From the NCBI RefSeq assembly GCF_018219155.1, contig NZ_CP056123.1:3915505-3979504 (forward strand): DNA of 64,000 nucleotides, read 5' to 3'. This stretch comes from Moritella sp. 24. GTDB lineage: Bacteria; Pseudomonadota; Gammaproteobacteria; Enterobacterales; Moritellaceae. Below are positions 42,836-52,171 of the stretch, in pieces (the stretch's first letter is position 1; every line of letters starts with the position of its first letter). A program made the translations under genes and the position numbers. The notes below the pieces were generated by a model, which ran no database searches, had not been told where the DNA came from, and saw nothing but the letters and a program-made list of their open reading frames with translations.

Positions 42836-42847
42836 CAGATTACCTTT

Positions 42848-43594
42848 TTAACGAAATTTATGATGAACGCGGTTGATCGTCACACCGATAATGACACCAA
42901 ACAGCAATAACAACAGAAACAATAATAAAATAGATTTAGTGGCATCAAATTGAAAAATAGTGAATGTTTTTAGCATTTCTTGATAACTGAAATGCAGCTG
43001 TAAAAAGCCCACTGGTTTCTTACTTCCTAATGAATCTTCCGCTAATATCGGCTTTAAATATACACGCACATCCTTTGGTGCTGAATATTGCTTTTGGGCA
43101 AGCAGCTGCGCGACATAATCTTCTTGTGAAGAACTTAATAACTTACCATTTTCGGCAAACACATGCAGACTCGTCACGTATTGATTTTCGCTGACTTCAT
43201 CCACCAGCTGTTGTAGTTGTTTTCTACTATTAGCTCGAATAGCACTGTCACTAGAATCACGTTCAACAATTAAGTTGGCTGCCATTTTTGTGGGATAGTC
43301 CAATAATGAATGCACTAGCATATCGACTTGATGATAACGAGAAGCGGTGACATTGTTATATAACGAAATCGCAATGAAAATAAACAGTGTACTCAGACTC
43401 AGTGCGATTAATAGTGACGTTTGACCTTTCAAAAATTTATTTCGGCTATTAGAAATACTGTCTTGGCTAAGCTTGTTTTCCTGCTGACTTATCTGGTCAC
43501 TTACCTGATGGCTTATCTTATTAGTCGCTGAATCCGTTTCATGCAGAACGAGCTCTGTATTGACAGGGTTGTCCTTACTCTTATCTTTCACCAC
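42848..43594 (-). CDS. ytjB: YtjB/Smp-like inner-membrane protein
   Basis: The 248-residue protein has a hydrophilic N-terminus (about 55 residues), two membrane segments (TSLLIALSLSTLFIFIAISL and SILLLFLLLLLFGVIIGVTI) and a periplasmic domain of about 130 residues. This is the layout of the YtjB/Smp (AhpA) family, which is divergent from serB in E. coli as here. The start is decided by a strong AAGGAG six bases before a GTG at 43594, so the upstream TTG reading is rejected. Its function is poorly defined. Confidence 0.8.
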   Translation of the reverse strand: MVKDKSKDNPVNTELVLHETDSATNKISHQVSDQISQQENKLSQDSISNSRNKFLKGQTSLLIALSLSTLFIFIAISLYNNVTASRYHQVDMLVHSLLDYPTKMAANLIVERDSSDSAIRANSRKQLQQLVDEVSENQYVTSLHVFAENGKLLSSSQEDYVAQLLAQKQYSAPKDVRVYLKPILAEDSLGSKKPVGFLQLHFSYQEMLKTFTIFQFDATKSILLLFLLLLLFGVIIGVTINRVHHKFR

Positions 43595-43696
43595 AACGAG
43601 CTCCTTTCTGAATAGCCTAATTACGAATCGCAATTTTAAATCTAATGCGTTATCTTTACTAGCAGTAACCTATCGATTACAAGGATTAGTAGCAAA

Positions 43697-44878
43697 ATGA
43701 CTCAACTCACTGAGACTTTATTTAGTAATACATCACCAATAGCATGGCAACAATTATTAAGCTTGCAAAGCACCCAGATCAAACAAGTCACCTATTGTCA
43801 GGGACAATTTAATATTTCGGCACAAGCACGACTAATCAGTGATAGTTATGCTGATAGTGATAGTGATAGTGATAGTGAGCATGCGCATCATTACCTCACA
43901 TTAATAGGGCGTACGTTAACTGCGGATGCCGTGCTTAATTTACTATCAGCATTAAGTCAGTTGCAAGTATCAGCGCAATTGTCTGGTGATATTATCATTT
44001 ATCCACCAGCGCACTACCCTATATCAGATGAGTCTATATCCGATAAGTTCCTATCAGACAGTACATTATCAGGCACCGCACCGAATCAAGGTGAAATAAT
44101 TGTACTTGGATTACCTACATTATCTGATGAATTACACCAGCAATTTGATAACACACTATCAAGCTGGAGTAATGATTACCATATCGATTATGCCATCAGC
44201 CAAACACTACCAAGTTTAAATGAACCTGGTGTTGTACTTATGGATATGGATTCAACTACGATACAAATTGAATGTATTGATGAAATAGCAAAACTTGCAG
44301 GCGTTGGTGAACAAGTTGCAGCGGTAACCGCTCGCGCAATGAATGGTGAGTTAGATTTTGCTGAAAGTTTACGTTCTCGAGTTGCAACACTCACTAACTG
44401 CCCTGAAACAGTGCTTACTCAAGTTGCAGATGCAATGCCACTCATGCCTGGATTAGAGTTACTGATTGCAACCCTACACCAAGCAAACTGGAAAGTAGCA
44501 ATTGCATCCGGTGGATTCACTTACTTTGCTAAACGCTTGCAAGATGATCTTGGCTTTGATGCTGTTTATGCTAACGAGTTGGAAATAATCGATGGAACTT
44601 TAACGGGGAACGTTATTGGCAGCATTGTTGATGCACAGGTGAAAGCAGATACCCTGCAAGCATTAGCACTGGTACATAATATAGCACCACAGCAAACGGT
44701 GGCAATTGGTGACGGCGCGAATGATTTAATTATGCTTAAGAGTGCCGCACTCGGTGTCGCTATTCATGCAAAACCAATTGTTCAGCAACAAGCGCAAGTA
44801 GCATTAAATCATCATGATTTAGAAGGACTAGTAGGTCTATTACAAGCAGCAACGTGTGTGGAAGCAAGCTGGACTTAG
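43697..44878 (+). CDS. serB: Phosphoserine phosphatase
   Basis: SerB performs the last step of serine synthesis. The HAD domain (about residue 175 onward) has the nucleophile motif VVLMDMDSTTIQ, IASGGFTYFAKRL, and GDGANDLIMLKSA. The 393 residues exceed the 322-residue E. coli enzyme because the N-terminal half is enlarged by Ser/Asp-rich stretches (DSYADSDSDSDSEH and SDESISDKFLSDSTLSG). Two hairpin terminators follow. It is divergent from ytjB. Confidence 0.95.
   Translation: MTQLTETLFSNTSPIAWQQLLSLQSTQIKQVTYCQGQFNISAQARLISDSYADSDSDSDSEHAHHYLTLIGRTLTADAVLNLLSALSQLQVSAQLSGDIIIYPPAHYPISDESISDKFLSDSTLSGTAPNQGEIIVLGLPTLSDELHQQFDNTLSSWSNDYHIDYAISQTLPSLNEPGVVLMDMDSTTIQIECIDEIAKLAGVGEQVAAVTARAMNGELDFAESLRSRVATLTNCPETVLTQVADAMPLMPGLELLIATLHQANWKVAIASGGFTYFAKRLQDDLGFDAVYANELEIIDGTLTGNVIGSIVDAQVKADTLQALALVHNIAPQQTVAIGDGANDLIMLKSAALGVAIHAKPIVQQQAQVALNHHDLEGLVGLLQAATCVEASWT
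43853..43876 (+). repeat. Hexanucleotide GATAGT tandem repeat inside serB
   Basis: Four perfect GATAGT copies, with a further copy at 43841-43846, encode Asp-Ser repeats in the SerB N-terminal domain. Copy changes would stay in frame and only vary the length of this linker. Confidence 0.9.
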
Positions 44879-44888
44879 CTTATAAATC

Positions 44889-44929
44889 ATAGCGCTTAAC
44901 TCACTTATAAATAATGAGTTAAGCGCTAT
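44889..44929 (+). terminator. Long hairpin after serB
   Basis: Perfect 15-base arms ATAGCGCTTAACTCA and TGAGTTAAGCGCTAT flank an 11-base loop, just after the serB stop. It is a strong stem-loop; the T-run is weak in the plus direction. Confidence 0.75.
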
Positions 44930-44932
44930 ATA

Positions 44933-44969
44933 AAAAGGCCGATATTAACGATATTAATCTTGGCCTTTT
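44933..44969 (-). terminator. Terminator between serB and the PilZ gene
   Basis: AAAAGGCC and GGCCTTTT arms flank a 21-base AT-rich loop between two convergent genes. It is T-rich on both sides, so it can act in both directions. Confidence 0.7.
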
Positions 44970-44993
44970 AAAACTCGATAATCCAACCCTAAC

Positions 44994-47354
44994 TTAACGC
45001 ATCCGGCGTAACCCCAGTCGATACATTAACTCGTCAGACACATCAATCAAGTCAACGACACCACGGACACTCCATAACTCATCTTCAAGCTTTTGCGCCC
45101 TGTGCATTGCGTAATGACTCACGTAATTCAATTCTTTTTCAATGTATTCCATATCCGGTCGCCCAGTGCGAGACAGCATCACTTGGATAGCAAAGAAAGC
45201 GCCTTTCTGTAATCCATGAGTAATAAACTGACGACGTTCGTGATCATCACTAAAATCTTTCTCGAATCGCGTTGTTACAGCAGAATCACTGGATGCAATT
45301 TTAATATACACGACCTGCTGCCAAGGTCGGTAATTTGGTTCTAATCCCGCTAATGCCTCATCAAATACGTGCTTAACACTCGAATCAGATAGTAGTGGAT
45401 ACAAATTATAAGGCGCATCAGGCTGACCAAAAAATTCAAATAGCGGTGATAAGCTATTCTCATTAGGGCTAATACCGATTCTATCCATCTGATAGCTGTT
45501 ATTAACCTTATGGATATACAAAGGCATAGTCGCCAACTGCTGGCAGTACATATTTCTTAATACGGCTGTGACACCCGGTGATTGAGTCGGCTCTGGCATG
45601 CTCTTTAGTTTGTCTTTATTACTACTAATTAATAAGCTAAAGAACTTACAGCCAATATGATTCTCTTTATCACCCGAGATCTGTAGATGCAGAATGGTTT
45701 TCGCTTTATTACAACCAACCACACTATAAGGCAAATTAGCGAGCGCAATTTTCTTCGATAGCTTTTGCAGCATCGGTAATTCAAGATAAATACGGTGGCC
45801 TATCTGCACATCCAGTGGCGCTTCTAATTCAATCTGTAGACCTTCTGTCGAAAAGTCATTACTCCAACCTTTAACACTACGCTCTGTATTGCTGGCCACA
45901 ATAGCCGTTTTATAACTGAATCGTGCTTCTTTACGTAACTGCACAAACTTAAACTGGGTTAATACCGCACGCTGCTCTGCTGCAGGTAAACGGTATTGAT
46001 GCAGTTGATTAAAATCACTCCCCGCCTGTGAGTAAGCCTTATAATCATTCAAGATATTTTCATTGGTAATGTCTTGTAGTAAACCAACCCAACGAATTTC
46101 TTGTAATGCAGAAAGTGTAACTGAGCCCATTGGTTGCTGATTACTTTCCACTTCAAGTAAATGTTTCTTTTCATCAAATTTTGATGGGTTTAATGAAAGT
46201 TTAAATACTCTGAAGTTAGGACGCTGACAAGCAAATGATAAAAAGAGTGCTTTCAGGCCCGACTTAGCAAGACTATCCGCATCCGCAGCATAAAAATATA
46301 AGCGACCATTTTGCGTATAATAAAAACTGTAAATAGTGGTGTCGATGCTTTTTTTCGCAGCTAGCATCCCTTGCATCCAAGGCGTTTGCCAACATGCTTC
46401 AAGCTGACTTTTCGATTCTTCATTGATCCAATAATCGTATACACCGCGATTATTTTCATTCAATAATAAATGACTAAGTACAGGGCGTTCATCATTTGAA
46501 ACGTATAACGGTAAACCTGACATACGTGGTAAGAAGAATTGCTCGTAACCTTTTACGACTACATTTTCTTCTTGGAAGCGGACATTCACTTTATATTTAC
46601 TTTTGTTTTGCTTGATCAGCTTACTGATAAAAACATCTAATTCATCATTTTCATCAATACGCATTAAACGCAAATAATCGAACTTTTCTTCTTCATCAAT
46701 GCCCATGAGCTTATAAGCAAAGAATTCACGTAATAAATGATTACCATATTCTTGGCGTAAACTAGAAAAATTCACATTAACCAGATTGCCAACGACCATC
46801 TTGTTATTTTTATCGACTTTAACTTTTATCCCGCTCGTTGATAGGTCTGAAGTCATCGCATCAACGACACGATCACCAATGCGCATTTTGATCGCAGAAC
46901 TATAATGCATGCGCTCTTCGTTACGCACAAAGTAAGATGCATATTGAATCGATTCAACAGCAAATGGCGCAGCGGGTTCTAATACTTCAACATGACGTTC
47001 ATTAGCAGGTTTGCTACGTTCACACTGATGATACGCCATTATTTCTTCGTATATACCCAGCGTGTAATGGCCTTCGTGTTGAACTAATAATTGTTCTAAT
47101 AGTTTAATTTCGGCGGGGTTAATGTGATGGAGAATATCATCGTATTCATAGGCAACAGCACCATTATCACCACGCTGACGAAAATCAAGGATCCGGCGAG
47201 TTGGGGCTGAAAGGCGGTTAACCTCCATCTTAATCAAGAAGCGGGTACTGTTGGTTTCATCTTCAGTCAACTGCTCGAACAAGCGACTGAAATCTGGCTC
47301 ATGATACAAGGTCGTTAGTTTTTTAATGACGTCGGTGTAACGAGATAATTCCAT
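44994..47354 (-). CDS. Large protein with two PilZ domains
   Basis: This protein of about 786 residues has two PilZ-type regions. The first, near residues 155-245, includes the motif DLSTSGIKV. The second, near 480-580, has RKEARFSYK and DFSTEGLQIEL, the R-x4-R and D/N-x-S-x2-G c-di-GMP signature pattern. The first region lacks a clear RxxxR box, so the second is the better binding candidate. The rest is a soluble scaffold without a catalytic motif. Large PlzA-type proteins of this kind occur in vibrios. The GTG at 47366 is an alternative start. Confidence 0.82.
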   Translation of the reverse strand: MELSRYTDVIKKLTTLYHEPDFSRLFEQLTEDETNSTRFLIKMEVNRLSAPTRRILDFRQRGDNGAVAYEYDDILHHINPAEIKLLEQLLVQHEGHYTLGIYEEIMAYHQCERSKPANERHVEVLEPAAPFAVESIQYASYFVRNEERMHYSSAIKMRIGDRVVDAMTSDLSTSGIKVKVDKNNKMVVGNLVNVNFSSLRQEYGNHLLREFFAYKLMGIDEEEKFDYLRLMRIDENDELDVFISKLIKQNKSKYKVNVRFQEENVVVKGYEQFFLPRMSGLPLYVSNDERPVLSHLLLNENNRGVYDYWINEESKSQLEACWQTPWMQGMLAAKKSIDTTIYSFYYTQNGRLYFYAADADSLAKSGLKALFLSFACQRPNFRVFKLSLNPSKFDEKKHLLEVESNQQPMGSVTLSALQEIRWVGLLQDITNENILNDYKAYSQAGSDFNQLHQYRLPAAEQRAVLTQFKFVQLRKEARFSYKTAIVASNTERSVKGWSNDFSTEGLQIELEAPLDVQIGHRIYLELPMLQKLSKKIALANLPYSVVGCNKAKTILHLQISGDKENHIGCKFFSLLISSNKDKLKSMPEPTQSPGVTAVLRNMYCQQLATMPLYIHKVNNSYQMDRIGISPNENSLSPLFEFFGQPDAPYNLYPLLSDSSVKHVFDEALAGLEPNYRPWQQVVYIKIASSDSAVTTRFEKDFSDDHERRQFITHGLQKGAFFAIQVMLSRTGRPDMEYIEKELNYVSHYAMHRAQKLEDELWSVRGVVDLIDVSDELMYRLGLRRMR

Positions 47355-47587
47355 ACGGGTGATCACTACTTAAATTAGAAAACGAATACAACTATTACGG
47401 TTAGTCACTTACGATAAACATAAGTAACACAACTAAAGTAAGTCACTGTTAGCTGTGTTTTATAGCGCGAAGACTCAATAACCTGTCATTATTATCTTAC
47501 AGGTAAAAGCAGGCTTCTTACTACTAACGACACGTATAAACCGTCAAGTAATAGATAATAACGCTAGCTAAGCAAAATAAATGCCAT

Positions 47588-49270
47588 TTAACACACTATT
47601 TTCTTTCTTTTTTGATGATGCTCACTTTTTATCTCGTACATCTGATCATCGGCACCCGTTAGCAACTCATCTGCACTCATATTCTGGCGATAAACACTAT
47701 AACCAATGCTAATACCAATCGACACATTACAGACAGATAAGGCAAATGATTGCAATAAGGTACGCTCGATTTTATCACTGAGCTGAGCTGCATATTGTAA
47801 ATTAGAGTTAGGTAATAAGATAACAAACTCATCCCCACCTAAACGTGTTAATAACTCCCCAGGCGCGCCCAACAACCGAGAGATACGCTGCGCAGCGGCA
47901 ATTAATAGTTCATCCCCAGCAGCGTGACCATAGCGATCATTCACCAACTTGAAACGGTCAAGATCCATAAACAACAATACCGGCGTGACTTTACCTCTCT
48001 TCGCCAGTGGTAAAGTATGTTCAAGGGTATCCATTAGTTGCGCTCGGTTTGCCAGCCCAGTTAAATTATCATGCATCGCTGCATAGCGAACCTGTTGCTC
48101 TGCACGCTTACGCTCTAGTACTTCGCGCTTTAATCGTTGGTTGATGATTAATAAATAGAATAACCACAACCCATTAAACAATAAGGCGGCAATAATTACC
48201 TTCAGCCAAACACCCCACACTTGCCAGTCTATTTTAGCCCGTGGTGGCGTAAAGATAAATTGACTGAAGTCACTGCCGTTTTCAATAAAACCAAGATCAA
48301 TCAATTGCTGTTGAATATCGAAAAGGTGTTGTGGGTTGATATAACCTAAAGGGATGAAGTCAGGTAAAATAAAGTCCCTCATGGTGATCAACTGATATTT
48401 AAGTTTGTTGCGCTCTTCATTGCTTGGGGCATCGAGTAGTGAAGAAGGTGACTGTTGATTTAACGCAACAAGTACATCTAATGTTTCTTCGGTATGAGTC
48501 AACGCATACTCCCACCCCTGCAGCACCGCTCTGCGCACTGCTGCAACGCGATCGGGATTGACGGTTGCCTCTTCCGTGTTCGTAAATAAGAAACCACTGT
48601 AAAAATCGATACCATAATCTTTAGGCATAAATAATATCGGTTTAACGCGTTGCCGAACGGCGTTATAAGGCCCTCTGGTTACATTAATACTTAAGGCATC
48701 AAATTGATTATTAATAAGAGAAGTTAAATCGCGTGAGACTGACGGTGATGAGATATTAATTGATTGAATATGTCGCTGACGTAATAAACTAATAACTTCA
48801 ATATCTTGAAATTCGGAAGATAATAAAATACGTTTATCATTTAAATCAGCTAATTTATTAATCCCTTTACCTTTTAATACAAGTAGCGCTGCAGGAGAGT
48901 GTTGAAATATAACGGCAATGGCCCGCAGCCCAAGGCCATTGGCTTTTTCAATTAATACATTGGCATTCGTCACGCCATATTCAACGTCCCCAGCATCGAC
49001 AGCGTCTGTAATTGACTGCCTTGTACGAGCCGGAAATAACGCAGCATCAATACCTTGCGAGCGGAAGAACCCTTTATGCTGCGCCATGTAATAGCCCGCA
49101 GATTGAACCATTGAGGTAGGAGGTAATAAAATCCGGATATGCTCGGCATTATCACTAGCCTGCACAATAAAAGATAAACATCCTAGGTACAGAGATAGAA
49201 TGGTAAAAATAGCGTATTTAATTAAAATCACGGGGAATAAAACAATCCATTGTTTATATCGTATGACCAT
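47588..49270 (-). CDS. GGDEF protein with periplasmic NMT1/SsuA-like sensor
   Basis: This 560-residue membrane protein has an N-terminal signal anchor (about residues 10-36). A periplasmic substrate-binding-like domain follows (residues 45-290; IRILLPPTSMVQSAGYYMAQ, YGVTNANVLIEKA), then a membrane segment (about 350-375) and a cytoplasmic GGDEF domain with TRLGGDEFVILLP near 478. The intact GGDEF motif suggests diguanylate cyclase activity. The inhibitory RxxD site is absent at its usual place. The sensor resembles ABC binding proteins of the NMT1/ThiY/SsuA group, so the ligand may be a pyrimidine, sulfonate or similar small molecule. It lies upstream of the PilZ gene. Confidence 0.9.
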   Translation of the reverse strand: MVIRYKQWIVLFPVILIKYAIFTILSLYLGCLSFIVQASDNAEHIRILLPPTSMVQSAGYYMAQHKGFFRSQGIDAALFPARTRQSITDAVDAGDVEYGVTNANVLIEKANGLGLRAIAVIFQHSPAALLVLKGKGINKLADLNDKRILLSSEFQDIEVISLLRQRHIQSINISSPSVSRDLTSLINNQFDALSINVTRGPYNAVRQRVKPILFMPKDYGIDFYSGFLFTNTEEATVNPDRVAAVRRAVLQGWEYALTHTEETLDVLVALNQQSPSSLLDAPSNEERNKLKYQLITMRDFILPDFIPLGYINPQHLFDIQQQLIDLGFIENGSDFSQFIFTPPRAKIDWQVWGVWLKVIIAALLFNGLWLFYLLIINQRLKREVLERKRAEQQVRYAAMHDNLTGLANRAQLMDTLEHTLPLAKRGKVTPVLLFMDLDRFKLVNDRYGHAAGDELLIAAAQRISRLLGAPGELLTRLGGDEFVILLPNSNLQYAAQLSDKIERTLLQSFALSVCNVSIGISIGYSVYRQNMSADELLTGADDQMYEIKSEHHQKRKKIVC

Positions 49271-49412
49271 TTTGCCAACTTGTTAAATCGAAAGCAAAAT
49301 TTCATCCCCTACGAGGGACAAGCAATGACTCATTACGCATTTTTTCCTAGCGTAATCATGCAACCACATGGTGATTTAAAGACAAAGCCATTAAGCATAA
49401 GAATTAAACAAG

Positions 49413-49449
49413 CAAAAAAAAGCCTGTAATATCAGAATCACAGGCTTTT
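49413..49449 (-). terminator. Terminator after ettA
   Basis: On the minus strand AAGCCTGT, a short loop and ACAGGCTT are followed by eight T. It lies about 50 bases beyond the ettA stop. This is a textbook intrinsic terminator. Confidence 0.9.
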
Positions 49450-49496
49450 AGTCTTAATTAACGTTTATTTTATTACGCTAAATGATACAAGAACAA

Positions 49497-51167
49497 TTAG
49501 CTAATACGTTTGTACTTGATACGGTGTGGTTGAGCCGCTTCAGCGCCTAATGTTTTCTTCAACCATGCTTCGTAATCCGTGTAGTTACCTTCGTAGAAGT
49601 TCACTTTACCTTCATCACGGTAATCAAGGATATGCGTCGCAATACGATCAAGGAACCAACGGTCATGGGAAATAACCATCGCACAACCAGGGAACTCTAG
49701 AATTGCTTCTTCAAGTGCACGTAATGTCTCGATGTCCAAGTCATTGGTTGGCTCATCCAGTAGGATCACGTTACCGCCAGACTGTAGCAGTTTAGCAAGG
49801 TGTAAACGACCACGTTCACCACCCGATAACTGACCTACACGTTTTTGCTGATCAGTACCTTTGAAGTTAAAACGGCTGCAATAAGCACGTGATGACATTT
49901 CAGTATTACCGACCTTGATAATATCTAAGCCGTCTGACAGTTCTTGCCATACTGTGTTATCGCCGTTCATGTGATCACGGAACTGATCAACACTTGCTAA
50001 CTTAACTGATTCACCGACTGAAACAGTACCAGAGTCTGGAGACTCGCTACCATCTAGCATTTTGAATAGTGTTGATTTACCTGCACCATTGGGACCGATA
50101 ATACCGACGATTGCGCCTTTTGGCATAGAGAATGATAAATCGTCAATTAATACACGACCATCATACGCTTTACCTAGGTTTTCAACATCAATTACTTTGT
50201 CACCTAAACGCTCACCCGGTGGGATAAACAGTTCGTTAGTTTCGTTACGACGTTGATAATCCGATTGGTTAAGCTCTTCAAAACGCGCCATACGTGCTTT
50301 GCTTTTCGCTTGACGACCTTTTGGATTTGAGCGAACCCATTCAAGTTCTTTCTCAATCGACTTTTTACGTGCGCTTTCTTGTGACGCTTCTTGCTCTAGA
50401 CGGGCATCTTTCTGCTCTAACCAAGAAGAATAGTTACCTTCCCATGGAATACCTTCACCACGGTCAAGCTCTAAGATCCAGCCTGCTACGTTATCAAGGA
50501 AATATCTATCATGCGTAATAGCAACAACAGTACCTTCATAATCATGTAGGAAACGCTCTAACCAAGCCACAGACTCTGCATCCAAGTGGTTGGTTGGTTC
50601 GTCTAGTAGTAACATATCAGGTTTTTCTAATAACAAACGACAGATAGCAACACGACGACGTTCACCACCCGATAGAACTTTAATTTTAGTGTCCCATTCA
50701 GGTAAGCGTAATGCATCTGCAGCACGCTCTAGTTGGTTCTCGATGTTGTGACCATCGTGTGCTTGAATGATTGATTCAAACTTTTCTTGTTTCTTAGCAA
50801 GCTTGTCAAAATCTGCATCAGGTTCAGCATAATCAGCATAAACTTGGTCAAGACCAGCCATTGCATCTTTCAGTTCTGAAATTGCTTCTTCAACAACTTC
50901 ACGTACTGTTTTTTCTAGATCCAATACAGGTTCTTGCGGTAAGTAACCAATCTTAGTACCAGCAAGTGGACGCGCTTCACCTTCGAAGTCTTTATCTACG
51001 CCAGCCATAATACGTAATAAGCTTGATTTACCAGAGCCGTTTAGACCCAATACGCCAATTTTAGCGCCAGGGTAGAAACTAAGCGAGATGTCTTTAAGAA
51101 TTTGACGCTTCGGTGGCACAATTTTGCCAACACGGTGCATCGAATAGATAAACTGAGGACCAGCCAT
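49497..51167 (-). CDS. ettA: Energy-dependent translational throttle protein EttA (ABC-F)
   Basis: EttA binds the ribosomal E site and gates translation according to the ATP/ADP ratio. The 556-residue protein has two ABC domains: GLNGSGKSSLLRIM with LSGGERRRVAI, and GPNGAGKSTLFKML with LSGGERGRLHL. The arm and the linker lie between them. I start it at the ATG at 51167 (MAGPQFIYSMHRVGK), preceded by AAGAGAAC. A start at 51248 would add 27 residues not found in the family. Confidence 0.96.
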   Translation of the reverse strand: MAGPQFIYSMHRVGKIVPPKRQILKDISLSFYPGAKIGVLGLNGSGKSSLLRIMAGVDKDFEGEARPLAGTKIGYLPQEPVLDLEKTVREVVEEAISELKDAMAGLDQVYADYAEPDADFDKLAKKQEKFESIIQAHDGHNIENQLERAADALRLPEWDTKIKVLSGGERRRVAICRLLLEKPDMLLLDEPTNHLDAESVAWLERFLHDYEGTVVAITHDRYFLDNVAGWILELDRGEGIPWEGNYSSWLEQKDARLEQEASQESARKKSIEKELEWVRSNPKGRQAKSKARMARFEELNQSDYQRRNETNELFIPPGERLGDKVIDVENLGKAYDGRVLIDDLSFSMPKGAIVGIIGPNGAGKSTLFKMLDGSESPDSGTVSVGESVKLASVDQFRDHMNGDNTVWQELSDGLDIIKVGNTEMSSRAYCSRFNFKGTDQQKRVGQLSGGERGRLHLAKLLQSGGNVILLDEPTNDLDIETLRALEEAILEFPGCAMVISHDRWFLDRIATHILDYRDEGKVNFYEGNYTDYEAWLKKTLGAEAAQPHRIKYKRIS

Positions 51168-51285
51168 TATGTTCTCTTTTAACAAGGAATAAGGAATGTG
51201 TGATAAGTGTAAACCTTGGATGCAGTTGATACAAGCATTCATCATCACACGTATAAGGAGTCATCATTGACACCAAATTACCGAT

Positions 51286-51324
51286 AAAAAAATACCCACC
51301 AATTTACATTGGCGGGTATTTTCA
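51286..51324 (-). terminator. Terminator after deoD
   Basis: Arms AAATACCCACCAAT and ATTGGCGGGTATTTT (one G-U type mismatch) form a strong hairpin just past the deoD stop, followed on the minus strand by a T-run. It ends the deo operon. Confidence 0.9.
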
Positions 51325-51337
51325 TTAAAACTAAATA

Positions 51338-52051
51338 TTAGTCTTCGATAATTACAGATTCTAATGCCATGATGATCATGTCATTGAATGTTAATTGACG
51401 TTCTTCAGCAGTTGTTACTTCACCCGTACGGATGTGATCAGATACAGTACAGATACAAAGTGCATTTGCGCCGAATTCAGCTGCAACACCGTATAGACCA
51501 GCCGCTTCCATTTCAACACCTAGTACACCCAGTTTTTCCATTGAATCAAACAATTCTGGTTTTGGCGTGTAGAAAAGGTCAGCAGAGAAGATGTTACCCA
51601 CTTTAGCATCGATACCAGCCGCTTTAGCAGCACGAGTTGCTTTGCTTAGTAGTTCCCATGATGCGATAGCTGCAAAATCATAACCATCAAAACGTGCACG
51701 GTTTACTGCAGAGTCTGTACAAGCACCCATGCCGATCACAACGTCACGAACTTTAACATCAGTACTGATTGCGCCACAGCTACCAACACGAATAAGGTTT
51801 TTAACACCGTATTCAGTGATCAGTTCTTTTGCATAGATAGAGCAAGATGGGATACCCATACCAGAACCCATTACAGAAATGCGTGTACCTTTGTAAGTAC
51901 CAGTGAAACCTAACATGTTACGCACGTCATTCACTTGTTTAACGTCTTCTAAAAATGTTTCTGCAATGTATTTAGCGCGTAGCGGATCACCTGGGAATAA
52001 TACCGTTTCAGCGAAATCACCTTTTTCTGCATTAATATGTGGAGTAGCCAT
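51338..52051 (-). CDS. deoD: Purine-nucleoside phosphorylase
   Basis: DeoD cleaves purine (deoxy)nucleosides with phosphate. The 237-residue protein has [36 protein letters not shown], the nucleoside site EMEAAGLYG and SDHIRTGE. It matches the hexameric bacterial PNP family in length. It is the last gene of deoC-deoA-deoB-deoD. Confidence 0.97.
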   Translation of the reverse strand: MATPHINAEKGDFAETVLFPGDPLRAKYIAETFLEDVKQVNDVRNMLGFTGTYKGTRISVMGSGMGIPSCSIYAKELITEYGVKNLIRVGSCGAISTDVKVRDVVIGMGACTDSAVNRARFDGYDFAAIASWELLSKATRAAKAAGIDAKVGNIFSADLFYTPKPELFDSMEKLGVLGVEMEAAGLYGVAAEFGANALCICTVSDHIRTGEVTTAEERQLTFNDMIIMALESVIIED

Positions 52052-52171
52052 TATTTTTACCTTCTTGTTTTGTGTATACCCAGCATTCTGTAGCTAGATA
52101 TTATTATTTATAAAAGAGTTATTCATTAAAAATCATTTACATAATCAATCGAGTGTCATCACTCAGTCGAT

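Noticed and set aside
47588-49270. The NMT1-GGDEF fusion as a sequencing-error fusion
   Set aside because: The frame is open throughout, with a membrane segment and linker between the domains, as expected for a real sensor protein.
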